A stretch of 10,232 nt of DNA from an uncultured Prevotella sp. (GCA_900542795.1 UQPD01000093.1:1-10232); one strand, 5' to 3'. Counted from the stretch's first letter, positions 1 to 5,823 are shown. Notes: a model not told the origin generated them from the sequence alone. Program-made: numbers and translations.

Positions 1-16
1 GATAAACCCTCATTCA

Positions 17-55
17 CATACCTGGCTACCTTATATCACCCCTAACGGGGTGAGG
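17..55. repeat. 39-bp palindromic repeat, left copy of an inverted pair
   Basis: These 39 bases are the exact reverse complement of 10187-10225. Inside is a perfect hairpin, TCACCCC (36-42), loop TAAC, GGGGTGA (47-53), beside a conserved non-palindromic tail that reads ACCTGGCTACC. Similarity continues a few bases past the pair with a one-base gap (aggcgc against ctggcgc). It resembles a dispersed REP-like intergenic repeat. No transposase lies between the copies and the interval contains rpoD, so a composite transposon is unlikely. Confidence 0.8.
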
Positions 56-114
56 AGGCGCATCATAATACATTGATGATTCTATCAAAAATCGTGCGGG
101 AAAAGTGTCGAAAA

Positions 115-178
115 AAGTATGTTAACATACTTGGCGATTTAAGTTAACATACTTGGCGAATTATGTTAACATACTTGG
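115..178. repeat. Three tandem 22-bp palindromic units (GTTAAC core)
   Basis: The sequence GTTAACATACTTGG occurs at 121-134, 143-156 and 165-178, exactly 22 bp apart, with 8-bp variable linkers. The first unit lies in a perfect 18-bp palindrome, AAGTATGTTAACATACTT (115-132); the other two keep the right half and degrade on the left. A 22-bp period is about two helical turns, so the dyads face the same side of the DNA. This would suit cooperative binding by a dimeric protein. No protein partner can be named. There is no coding potential here. Confidence 0.85.
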
Positions 179-219
179 ACATGTTAGCTTACTTACTTTT
201 TGAGGAAAATTCGTTTCAA

Positions 220-329
220 CGAGTTAATAAACTCTTTTCAGCGAGTTAGTTAACTCATTTCAGCGAGTTAATAAACTCATTTCAGCGGTTTAGTTAACTC
301 ATTTCAGCGAGTTAGTTAACTCATTTTTC
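220..329. repeat. Five tandem 22-bp units with GAGTTA/TAACTC dyads
   Basis: Units run 220-241, 242-263, 264-285, 286-307 and 308-329. Each begins CGAGTTA (CGGTTTA in the fourth) and ends in ACTC plus a T-rich tail, usually ATTTCAG. Two core versions occur: GTTAAC in units 2, 4 and 5, and ATAAAC in units 1 and 3. GTTAAC units form the dyad GAGTTA-gt-TAACTC; the others form GAGTT-aata-AACTC. The period matches the 115-178 array and the GTTAAC core is shared, but the two arrays are not in register. The array lies downstream of the minus-strand radical SAM gene. Bases 330-396 between them show only A/T runs and no convincing terminator. Confidence 0.85.
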
Positions 330-396
330 GGACTACACACAAAAAAAATGGAATTGACAAAACTGGTATTCTTACCCTTAAAAATTCTCTTTCCCC

Positions 397-1296
397 CTAC
401 TCTACTTTGCGCAATGCTGCTTGAATGCGCAGTAAAACTTCGTCGTTCTTTACACCCCAACGTGGAGCTATGAGTTGGGCATAAGGAGACTGAGATACCA
501 AACGCTCTACTGCTACATTGGGAGAGAGATGCTGTAAGAACTCGACTACGGTACGCACATAAGCATCGAGTGTAAAAAGCGTAAAGGCTGAGGGATTGCG
601 CTGATAAACTTGTGCCATGCGCGAGCCTCGTACAATTTGTAACTGATGGAGTTTTACTACTTCTACTTTCTGCGCATTCAGCCAATGTGCAAGACGCGAC
701 ACATAGTCGGTACGCTCATTGGGCAAACCGAATATAACATGCACACAAACAGGTATATGGATTTGATGCAAACGTGCAATAGCTCGTTCTGAAGCTACTA
801 CATCATGACAACGCCCTACTGCAGACAAGACTGCATCGTCTATGCTCTCAACTCCAAGTTCTACCATTACAAAACATTGTTGCGAAAGCTGCTGCAAATA
901 ATTCATCCATTCGTCTGACAAACAATCAGGACGAGTGGCAAGCACTACACCACGCACACCTTCGACAGACAATGCAGCCTCTATTAAAGGTTGCATGTGT
1001 TGCACTGGAGCATAGGTATTGGTGCCCGACTGAAAATAAGCTAAAAAGGTGACGGGGGTTGTTGATTGACTAATTTTTCGTGCAAAGAATGTTTTTGCCG
1101 CTTGAAGTTGATGGACTATACTTTCAGCATTGGCACACGAGGATGGCACAAAACTATGAGCATTGCAAAACGAACAACCACCACGCGATAAACTGCCATC
1201 GCGCACAGGACAAGATAGACCTGCATCTACAGGCAACTTTTGTACTTTACCCGTGAAATATTGGACTATGAATTGAGCGTAGTGGGTATAGGGCAT
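397..1296 (-). CDS. Radical SAM protein, YhcC-like (TIGR01212 family)
   Basis: A 299-residue protein with the near-complete signature of the YhcC/TIGR01212 radical SAM family. The cluster cysteines are C29, C41 and C44 in the spacing C-x11-C-x2-C within CPVRDGSLSRGGCSFC; the family usually has CPNRDG, so V31 replaces N. Other family blocks are YFQSGTNTYAP (88-97), ATRPDCL (120-126), ELGVES (146-151) and HVIFGLPNE (186-194). Length is normal and the N-terminus aligns with relatives, so the ATG at 1296 is likely. By family, the protein binds a [4Fe-4S] cluster and cleaves S-adenosylmethionine in the cytoplasm; the substrate is not known to me. The gene is monocistronic and divergent from the ECF sigma gene across 330 bp. 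Confidence 0.9.
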   Translation of the reverse strand: MPYTHYAQFIVQYFTGKVQKLPVDAGLSCPVRDGSLSRGGCSFCNAHSFVPSSCANAESIVHQLQAAKTFFARKISQSTTPVTFLAYFQSGTNTYAPVQHMQPLIEAALSVEGVRGVVLATRPDCLSDEWMNYLQQLSQQCFVMVELGVESIDDAVLSAVGRCHDVVASERAIARLHQIHIPVCVHVIFGLPNERTDYVSRLAHWLNAQKVEVVKLHQLQIVRGSRMAQVYQRNPSAFTLFTLDAYVRTVVEFLQHLSPNVAVERLVSQSPYAQLIAPRWGVKNDEVLLRIQAALRKVE

Positions 1297-1322
1297 GTTT
1301 TGTATTTTAAATTTGTTGGGCT

Positions 1323-1359
1323 GTGGTTTGCAAAACCACTTTATTGAATGGCAAAATTA
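1323..1359 (-). promoter_or_regulatory. Possible promoter and leader hairpin of the radical SAM gene
   Basis: On the minus strand, TAATTTTG (plus-strand 1352-1359, CAAAATTA) fits the Bacteroidetes -7 consensus TAnnTTTG. No good TTG is seen at the expected -33 distance, so the call is weak. Between it and the start codon is a perfect 7-bp inverted repeat GTGGTTT-gca-AAACCAC (1323-1339), which would lie in the 5' leader and could be a small hairpin or an operator. Confidence 0.3.
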
Positions 1360-1410
1360 AGAAATCAATCCCTATTAAACGCTGAAAACTTTAAAATATT
1401 GCATCAAAGG

Positions 1411-1442
1411 TTTGGCTATTTTATATGTTTGCATTACATTTG
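1411..1442 (+). promoter_or_regulatory. Candidate upstream promoter of the ECF sigma gene
   Basis: TTTG (1411-1414) and TACATTTG (1435-1442) are separated by 20 bases, matching the Bacteroidetes -33 TTG and -7 TAnnTTTG arrangement. The predicted start is near 1449. The -7 box overlaps the left arm of a dyad TTACATT (1434-1440) and AATGTAA (1449-1455), which could act as an operator or a hairpin. Confidence 0.45.
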
Positions 1443-1542
1443 CAAGCGAATGTAAGCTGCATCTCGGCAGAATGGTTCAAACAAGTTTGACCTTTCTGCT
1501 CTCGATTTGCATTACATTTGCATGCGTGAATGTAAGCTGCAT
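1428..1542. repeat. Direct repeat pair flanking a strong hairpin
   Basis: Two near-identical copies of about 35 bp (1428-1462 and 1506-1542) start TTTGCATTACATTTGCA and end GAATGTAAGCTGCAT. Both carry the dyad TTACATT/AATGTAA, with an 8-base (copy 1) or 10-base (copy 2) spacer. Between them lies a long inverted repeat: 1467-1482 pairs with 1485-1499, broken by one mismatch and one bulge, with CAAAC and GTTTG at the tip. The block fills much of the divergent intergenic region 1297-1626 and has no coding potential. Structured blocks like this may be dispersed in related genomes, but I cannot verify that here. Confidence 0.7.
1486..1520 (+). promoter_or_regulatory. Candidate proximal promoter of the ECF sigma gene
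   Basis: TTTG (1486-1489) is followed after 23 bases by TACATTTG (1513-1520), an exact TAnnTTTG box. Transcription would start near 1527, giving a leader of about 100 bases before the ATG at 1627. The -33 element lies in the right arm of the 1467-1499 hairpin and the -7 box overlaps the second TTACATT dyad. Confidence 0.5.
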
Positions 1543-1626
1543 TCCACCCAATTTCATTTATTCATTATTAAAAACGTAAAAGCCTATCGATTATACATTA
1601 CTTCAAAACAATAAAACATACAAGTA

Positions 1627-2220
1627 ATGGTAGATTACACAGCATTTGCCGATGATGAGTTGGCAAAACTTTTTTACATGGGGCAGAATGAAGCTTTTGA
1701 TGAGCTTTTACTGCGTCATAAAGATAGGCTATATTCCTACATTTCGCATATTGTAAAAAACGATGACATGGCAGACGACTTGTTTCAAGAGACGTTTGTC
1801 AAGGCTATTATGACGCTTCGTCAAGGGCGTTATCAAGCAAACGGACGTTTTTATAATTGGCTCACACGCATTGCACACAACTTACTAATGGACCAATTTC
1901 GCACAGAACGCAACGAACCACTTGTTTATAATGAAGAAAAAGAGGACTTGCGTAATGACTATTGCGACATTATAGTGCAAAACCGCGAAAACGAAATTAA
2001 CAACGAACAAGTGTTGAAGGATGTGCGTAAACTGATGGACAACTTACCCGATACGCAACGCGAGGTGGTGTTTATGCGCTTTTACCAAAACTTGAGTTTT
2101 AAAGAAATTACGGAAGTTACAGGTATCCCTCTTAATACTGCCCTTGGTCGTATGCATTACGCTATTCTAAATATGCGCAAAATGGCTAACGAAAAAAATA
2201 TTAGCTTGAGTTTGGGCTAA
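1627..2220 (+). CDS. ECF-type sigma-70 family RNA polymerase sigma factor
   Basis: The 197-residue protein has only the two domains of an extracytoplasmic-function sigma factor. Region 2 spans about 24-95 and contains DMADDLFQETFVKAI (47-61) and the promoter-melting and recognition helix FYNWLTRIAHNLLMDQFR (75-92). An acidic linker (96-127) leads to region 4 (about 128-184), whose helix-turn-helix is LSFKEITEVTGIPLNTALGR (156-175). It should direct RNA polymerase to a small regulon. No anti-sigma factor or membrane partner gene is adjacent, which is unusual for ECF groups, so the controlling signal is unknown. The ATG at 1627 fits the usual N-terminal length. No Shine-Dalgarno sequence is seen, as is common in this phylum. 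Confidence 0.93.
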   Translation: MVDYTAFADDELAKLFYMGQNEAFDELLLRHKDRLYSYISHIVKNDDMADDLFQETFVKAIMTLRQGRYQANGRFYNWLTRIAHNLLMDQFRTERNEPLVYNEEKEDLRNDYCDIIVQNRENEINNEQVLKDVRKLMDNLPDTQREVVFMRFYQNLSFKEITEVTGIPLNTALGRMHYAILNMRKMANEKNISLSLG

Positions 2221-2231
2221 AAGTTTTTTTT
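2201..2231 (+). terminator. Weak intrinsic terminator of the ECF sigma gene
   Basis: TTAGC (2201-2205) and GCTAA (2216-2220) form a 5-bp stem that overlaps the stop codon. It is followed after three bases by eight T (2224-2231). A second T run lies near 2239-2245. The stem is short, so the call is tentative. Confidence 0.35.
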
Positions 2232-2273
2232 CGGAATCTTTTTTTAGGAGAATTCTAAAATTCATTTCACAAA

Positions 2274-2344
2274 TTAGCGGCAAAGTATCTTTTGTTGATG
2301 GTTAAACACCCTTTATTACCATCCATAAGATACTTTGTCGCTAA
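2274..2344. repeat. 71-bp two-tier hairpin
   Basis: An 18-bp arm (2274-2291, TTAGCGGCAAAGTATCTT) pairs with 2327-2344 with a single mismatch. Inside, GATGGT (2297-2302) pairs with ACCATC (2318-2323), leaving a 15-base loop. There is no clear T tract on the plus side, so it is not a classic terminator. It could be a small palindromic element or a structured RNA between the ECF sigma gene and the MITE-like repeat. Confidence 0.7.
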
Positions 2345-2352
2345 ATTCATAA

Positions 2353-2538
2353 TAAGTAGGTGTTCAAAATTATTTTATACAATCAGTACGTGTTATTTTC
2401 GCATTGAAAGCACGTTCTCGGGCGCATCTGTTTCCCTCGTTCTCAGTCACATAGCCCGCTATGCTCCTTCATCCGAGGAAAACAGCTGCATCCCGATAAC
2501 GCACTTTCAATGTAAAAATAATTTCGAGCACCTACTTA
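2353..2538. repeat. 186-bp MITE-like imperfect palindrome
   Basis: The ends are exact 10-bp inverted repeats, TAAGTAGGTG (2353-2362) and its complement (2529-2538). The similarity extends almost to the centre: the left arm (2353-2455) and right arm (2458-2538) share blocks such as ATTGAAAG, TCGGG and CTGTTT-CCTCG. The left arm has about 24 extra bases near 2378-2401. The centre is a perfect hairpin CATAGC-cc-GCTATG (2450-2463). No transposase is encoded. Terminal inverted repeats, a full-length fold and related ends at 3567-3605 and 10108-10146 suggest a non-autonomous dispersed element. No target-site duplication is obvious. Confidence 0.65.
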
Positions 2539-2553
2539 ATTTTGCACACAACA

Positions 2554-2587
2554 TTTGGGTGTGTGGTAAAATAATTTCGTACATTTG
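2554..2587 (+). promoter_or_regulatory. Probable promoter of the glycine-lipid genes
   Basis: TTTG (2554-2557) and TACATTTG (2580-2587) are separated by 22 bases and fit the Bacteroidetes -33/-7 pattern well. The start site would be near 2594. The -33 element lies within an inverted repeat CACACA-N9-TGTGTG (2545-2565), a possible operator. A second -7-like box, TAATTTTG (2537-2544), sits at the right edge of the MITE-like repeat but has no good -33. Confidence 0.6.
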
Positions 2588-2593
2588 CACCAC

Positions 2594-2735
2594 TAAGCGA
2601 AGGCATAAGGGATTTATTGTTACTAAAAGTGCTTCAACTACACCTCAGTACCTGCCTAACTCCTTACTACAATGTAGCTGGATTTTGCCTACGCTGCAAA
2701 ACTCAAAAAAGACTTACCAACGCATTTCACACACC
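2594..2735 (+). other. Untranslated leader of glsA (inferred)
   Basis: This is the stretch between the predicted transcription start and the preferred GTG start. The glsA frame stays open upstream to about 2292, but it contains no ATG after 2298-2300, runs through the MITE-like repeat and gives no recognisable protein sequence. I see no riboswitch and no Shine-Dalgarno sequence. Confidence 0.4.
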
Positions 2736-3563
2736 GTGAGCAACTCTAAAATCTTTAAAATAGACATAGACAAGGTGATTGCTGACAAGGCTGGCAGCAA
2801 AGCACGCTTTGTACCTGGCTTTGTACGCTCTTGGCTTAAACGTATTGCACATCAAGATGAAATTAACGCCTTTATGGAACAAGTGGGCGACAAGCAAGGT
2901 GTGCCTTGGCTCGATGCGGTGATGAAATTCTTAGACGTTAAACTCGAAGTGGTGGGAATGGAAAACCTTCCCGACGATGCGAATGGCAAACGTTTTACCT
3001 TTGTAAGTAATCACCCTTTGGGTGGACCTGATGGCATTGCTATTGGACAGTTGTTAGGACACCGTTACGATGGACGCATTCGTTATTTAGTGAACGATTT
3101 GCTGATGAACCTTCATGGCTTGGCACCTTTGTGCGTACCTGTGAACATCACGGGTAAACAAAGTCGCGATTTGCCCCGACTCATTGATGCCACCTTTGCG
3201 AGCGATAATCACGTTATTATGTTTCCTGCTCGACTGTGTTCACGTCGCGAAAAGGGCATCGTTCATGATTTGCCTTGGAACAAGGCTTTTATTAACAAAA
3301 GTGTTGAAACCCAACGCGATGTAGTGCCCATTCACTTTGAAGGACGCAACTCTGACCGTTTTTATCGGTTAGCTTCGTTAGGTAAGCGCCTCGGACTGAA
3401 GTTTAACATCGCTATGCTTTATTTGGCAGACGAGACTTTTTTACACAAACACAAGACTTTCAGAGTAACCATTGGCAAGCCCATACCTTGGCAAACCTTT
3501 GACCGAACAAAACGACCCGCTGAATGGGCTAAATGGGTGGAAGATAAGGTTTACTCCTTATAA
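2736..3563 (+). CDS. glsA: GlsA-like O-acyltransferase for glycine lipid synthesis
   Basis: A 275-residue PlsC/LPLAT-type acyltransferase of the hemolysin-like group. H93 and D99 in NHPLGGPDG form the catalytic histidine-acid motif in the H-x5-D version seen in this group. IMFPARLCSRR (161-171) corresponds to the second acyltransferase motif, and DVVPIHFEGRN (195-205) to a further conserved block. With the next gene it matches the Bacteroides glsB-glsA pair, in which GlsA O-acylates an N-acyl glycine; the assignment rests on sequence recognition and pairing. The protein probably acts at the inner membrane. The start is uncertain: homologues begin close to KIFKIDIDKV, and the only nearby in-frame option is GTG at 2736. 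R166 is odd, because relatives that I recall have glycine after FPA. Confidence 0.78.
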   Translation: MSNSKIFKIDIDKVIADKAGSKARFVPGFVRSWLKRIAHQDEINAFMEQVGDKQGVPWLDAVMKFLDVKLEVVGMENLPDDANGKRFTFVSNHPLGGPDGIAIGQLLGHRYDGRIRYLVNDLLMNLHGLAPLCVPVNITGKQSRDLPRLIDATFASDNHVIMFPARLCSRREKGIVHDLPWNKAFINKSVETQRDVVPIHFEGRNSDRFYRLASLGKRLGLKFNIAMLYLADETFLHKHKTFRVTIGKPIPWQTFDRTKRPAEWAKWVEDKVYSL

Positions 3564-3566
3564 GCA

Positions 3567-3605
3567 TAAGTAGGTATTTAATACTAATTTTGAACATCTA
3601 CTTCA
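3567..3605. repeat. Short palindromic relative of the MITE-like ends, between glsA and glsB
   Basis: AAGTAG (3568-3573) and CTACTT (3598-3603) are inverted. The reverse complement of the right half reads AAGTAGATGTTCAAAATTAG, close to the end of the 2353-2538 element (AAGTAGGTGTTCAAAATTAT). It looks like two end repeats joined without the central part. It fills half of the 79-bp gap between two probably cotranscribed genes and would form a hairpin in the mRNA. It has no T tract. Confidence 0.6.
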
Positions 3606-3642
3606 ATAACTAAAAGCAAACGATTATCAATTTCTATACATC

Positions 3643-4620
3643 ATGCAAGCCATTATACCCCCTGTAGACAAGAAACTACTGAAGCAAGAACTCACATCGG
3701 AAAGACGATTGCGCTCAACAAACAAGGCTGGAAATGAAATTTACATCGTCACTTACCAACAAGCACCCAATGTGATGCGAGAAATTGGTAGACTGCGCGA
3801 AATAGCATTCCGTGCTGCTGGCGGTGGTACGGGTATGGAACTTGATTGGGACGAATTTGACACTTGTGAGCATCCTTACTATCAGCTCATTGTGTGGGAT
3901 CCTGAAGAAGAGCAGATTTTGGGTGGATATCGTTTTTTGCCTGGAAGCGAAATTAAGTATGCTGCTGATGGACAACCTTTGTTGGCAACAAGCCATATGT
4001 TTCACTTCTCAGACGAGTTTCTGCATACTTACATGGCAGACACCGTTGAATTAGGGCGTTCGTTTGTTACACTTGAGTATCAGAGCACACGAGCTATGAG
4101 CAAGGGTCTCTTTGCACTCGACAACCTTTGGGATGGACTGGGCGCACTCACTGTTGTTATGCCTAATTTGAAGTACTTCTTTGGCAAAATGACCATGTAC
4201 CCCTCGTTCAACCGCGAAGCACGCGACATGATTCTCTACTTCCTTAACAAGCACTTTGGCGATAAAGAAAAGTTGGTTACCCCCATCACACCGCTCCAAA
4301 TTGAAACTCCGGTTGAAAAGCTTCAACAACTCTTTGTATGCGATGACTTTAAGAGCGATTATCGCATTCTTAATACAGAAGTGCGGAAATTGGGTTACAA
4401 TATTCCTCCTCTTGTTAATGCTTATATGGGACTTAGCCCAACAATGCGTATGTTTGGCACAGCCATCAATCATGAATTTGGCAATGTGGAAGAAACAGGC
4501 ATCTTGATTGCTGTCGATGAAATTTTGGAACAAAAGCGTATGCGACATATTGACACTTTTGTGAAAGAAAATCCTGACAGTCTTTGCATATTCGAACAAA
4601 TCTTTAAGCCTAAAGCATAG
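3643..4620 (+). CDS. glsB: GlsB-like N-acyltransferase (GNAT, hemolysin/OlsB-like)
   Basis: The 325-residue protein belongs to the GNAT-fold hemolysin-like acyltransferases related to OlsB. Visible blocks are LREIAFRAAGGGTG (51-64), DWDEFD (68-73), ILGGYRFLPG (92-101) and ELGRSFV (136-142). The last matches the ELGRS motif of OlsB-type N-acyltransferases. In Bacteroides the equivalent enzyme transfers a 3-hydroxyacyl chain to the amino group of glycine, and GlsA then adds a second chain. The order here is glsA then glsB, 79 bp apart, so cotranscription from the 2554-2587 promoter is likely. The ATG at 3643 is a natural start. Glycine as substrate is inferred from the family and phylum; ornithine is the alternative. 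Confidence 0.85.
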   Translation: MQAIIPPVDKKLLKQELTSERRLRSTNKAGNEIYIVTYQQAPNVMREIGRLREIAFRAAGGGTGMELDWDEFDTCEHPYYQLIVWDPEEEQILGGYRFLPGSEIKYAADGQPLLATSHMFHFSDEFLHTYMADTVELGRSFVTLEYQSTRAMSKGLFALDNLWDGLGALTVVMPNLKYFFGKMTMYPSFNREARDMILYFLNKHFGDKEKLVTPITPLQIETPVEKLQQLFVCDDFKSDYRILNTEVRKLGYNIPPLVNAYMGLSPTMRMFGTAINHEFGNVEETGILIAVDEILEQKRMRHIDTFVKENPDSLCIFEQIFKPKA

Positions 4621-4709
4621 AAGTCGTCTAAACTTTTCTGACGAAGATTTGCATGCTATCTTTATTCTTAATAAACATTAAAAAGGTGGCGACGCATTTT
4701 CTTTCTTCG

Positions 4710-4717
4710 TAACTTTG
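4710..4717 (+). promoter_or_regulatory. Promoter -7 box of rpoD
   Basis: TAACTTTG followed by CA is an exact TAnnTTTG box. The start would lie near 4724, giving a leader of about 144 bases. A good TTG at -33 is not seen. No strong terminator separates glsB from this point: only a 5-bp stem TCGTC/GACGA at 4624-4644. Some readthrough from glsB into rpoD is therefore possible. Confidence 0.5.
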
Positions 4718-4779
4718 CACCGAAATATACGAAGAGTCTGAATAAATGAACGTTTTTGGGATAACAGAAGCTTAAATAT

Positions 4780-4842
4780 TGCCTGCACGGCACAGTCCTT
4801 GCAGGCATTTGTTATGCTGTGACACGACAAGATTGTGCCACA
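4780..4842 (+). promoter_or_regulatory. Structured rpoD leader with competing pairings
   Basis: Hairpin A pairs TGCCTGCA (4780-4787) with TGCAGGCA (4800-4807), a perfect 8-bp stem with a 12-base loop. Hairpin B pairs 4818-4825 with 4835-4842, seven pairs and one mismatch. The loop of A contains GGCACAGTC (4789-4797), which is complementary to GATTGTGCC (4831-4839) apart from one G-U pair. That pairing would either form a pseudoknot with A or replace B. The block ends 25 bases before the rpoD ATG. I recognise no known riboswitch in it. Confidence 0.45.
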
Positions 4843-4867
4843 TCCCTCAACGACTACTTGAAGAACT

Positions 4868-5737
4868 ATGCGACAACTAAAAATTAATAAAAGTATCACC
4901 AACCGCTCAAGTGCAGCGTTGGACAAGTATTTGGTAGAAATTGGACGTGAAGAACTTATCACAACGGACGAAGAAGTAGAACTCGCCCAGCGTATCCACC
5001 GTGGTGGACCTGATGGACAAGCAGCTCTCGATCGTTTGACACGTGCCAACCTACGTTTTGTTGTCAGTGTGGCTAAACAGTACCAAAATCAAGGACTCGC
5101 GCTCAACGACTTGATTGACGAAGGTAACCTGGGACTTATCAAGGCAGCACAGAAGTTTGACGAAACACGTGGTTTCAAGTTCATCTCATATGCTGTATGG
5201 TGGATTCGCCAAAGCATCTTGCAGGCTATCTCAGAACAAAGTCGTATTGTGCGCATGCCGCTTAACCAAGTTGGTTTTCAAAGCAAGCTCAGCAAAGCTA
5301 TTGTAAACTTCGAGCAAGAATTTGAACGTCGCCCCTCTGTTGGCGAATTAGCAGAACTGCTCGACACAGACGTGAGCAAAGTGCAAGAAGCCCTTGGAAC
5401 TAACGGCAAGAAAGTGAGCGTTGATGCGCCTTTTGCTGAAGACGACTCGAATAGCCTTATCGACGTTATGACTGATGATTCTGCTCCTGGCACTGATAAC
5501 CAAATGGAAAAGGAATCACTCTCGTCGGACTTGGATGCCGCACTCAAAACACTCACTGACCGTGAACGTCAGGTACTGAAAATGCTTTTTGGCATTGGAC
5601 GCAACGAAATGACTGCCGAGGAAGTTGCCAACACCCTTAACCTTACACGCGAACGTGTTCGCCAAATTAAGGAACGTGCATTGCGCCGTCTGCGTGAAGC
5701 TGACAACATCAACATTCTGACTAAGTATTTAGGATAA
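4868..5737 (+). CDS. rpoD: Primary sigma factor RpoD/SigA, Bacteroidetes type
   Basis: The 289-residue protein is the housekeeping sigma factor. Region 1.2 (about 15-45) is followed by region 2 (about 55-125), including NLRFVVSVAKQYQNQGL (61-77), DLIDEGNLGL (81-90) and the region 2.3-2.4 helix DETRGFKFISYAVWWIRQSI (98-117). Region 3 spans about 130-210, and region 4.2 has EEVANTLNLTRERVRQIKER (251-270). There is no acidic region 1.1, and the length is typical of the phylum. Sigma factors of this type recognise TAnnTTTG rather than TATAAT. At the position of E. coli T440 (promoter -12 contact) the protein has L118, consistent with altered specificity. The ATG at 4868 gives the usual start MRQLKI. 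A leader with alternative folds lies upstream and a strong terminator downstream. Confidence 0.97.
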   Translation: MRQLKINKSITNRSSAALDKYLVEIGREELITTDEEVELAQRIHRGGPDGQAALDRLTRANLRFVVSVAKQYQNQGLALNDLIDEGNLGLIKAAQKFDETRGFKFISYAVWWIRQSILQAISEQSRIVRMPLNQVGFQSKLSKAIVNFEQEFERRPSVGELAELLDTDVSKVQEALGTNGKKVSVDAPFAEDDSNSLIDVMTDDSAPGTDNQMEKESLSSDLDAALKTLTDRERQVLKMLFGIGRNEMTAEEVANTLNLTRERVRQIKERALRRLREADNINILTKYLG

Positions 5738-5769
5738 TTCCATCCTTCCTAAAATACAAAAACATTACT

Positions 5770-5809
5770 GCGAGAAGCCTCAACAAGAGGTTTCTCGCTT
5801 TTATTTTTT
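5770..5809 (+). terminator. Strong intrinsic terminator of rpoD
   Basis: A 12-bp stem (5770-5781 with 5787-5798, one G-U pair) has a 5-base loop, AACAA. It is followed by a tract of T with one A (5799-5809). It lies 33 bases after the rpoD stop codon. Confidence 0.93.
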
Positions 5810-5823
5810 GGGATAAGTAATAA

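Noticed and set aside
115..329. Plasmid-type iteron origin
   Set aside because: The 22-bp period fits iterons, but no replication initiator is encoded in the window and the genes are chromosomal.
115..329. CRISPR array
   Set aside because: The units are contiguous with no unique spacers, and no cas gene is present.
299..685. Minus-strand open frame of 128 codons
   Set aside because: It runs through the 22-bp array and overlaps the well-supported radical SAM gene in another frame; the composition is not protein-like.
2292..2735. N-terminal extension of glsA
   Set aside because: It reads through a hairpin and the MITE-like repeat, has no homologous sequence and starts upstream of the predicted promoter.
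2678..2749. Short alternative frame LDFAYAAKLKKDLPTHFTHREQ upstream of glsA, considered in pieces as a frameshifted N-terminus
   Set aside because: It is bounded by stop codons at both ends (TAG at 2675, TAA after 23 codons) and is too short to judge.
4051..4599. Long minus-strand frame opposite glsB
   Set aside because: It is antisense to a gene with clear family motifs; its translation has no recognisable domain.
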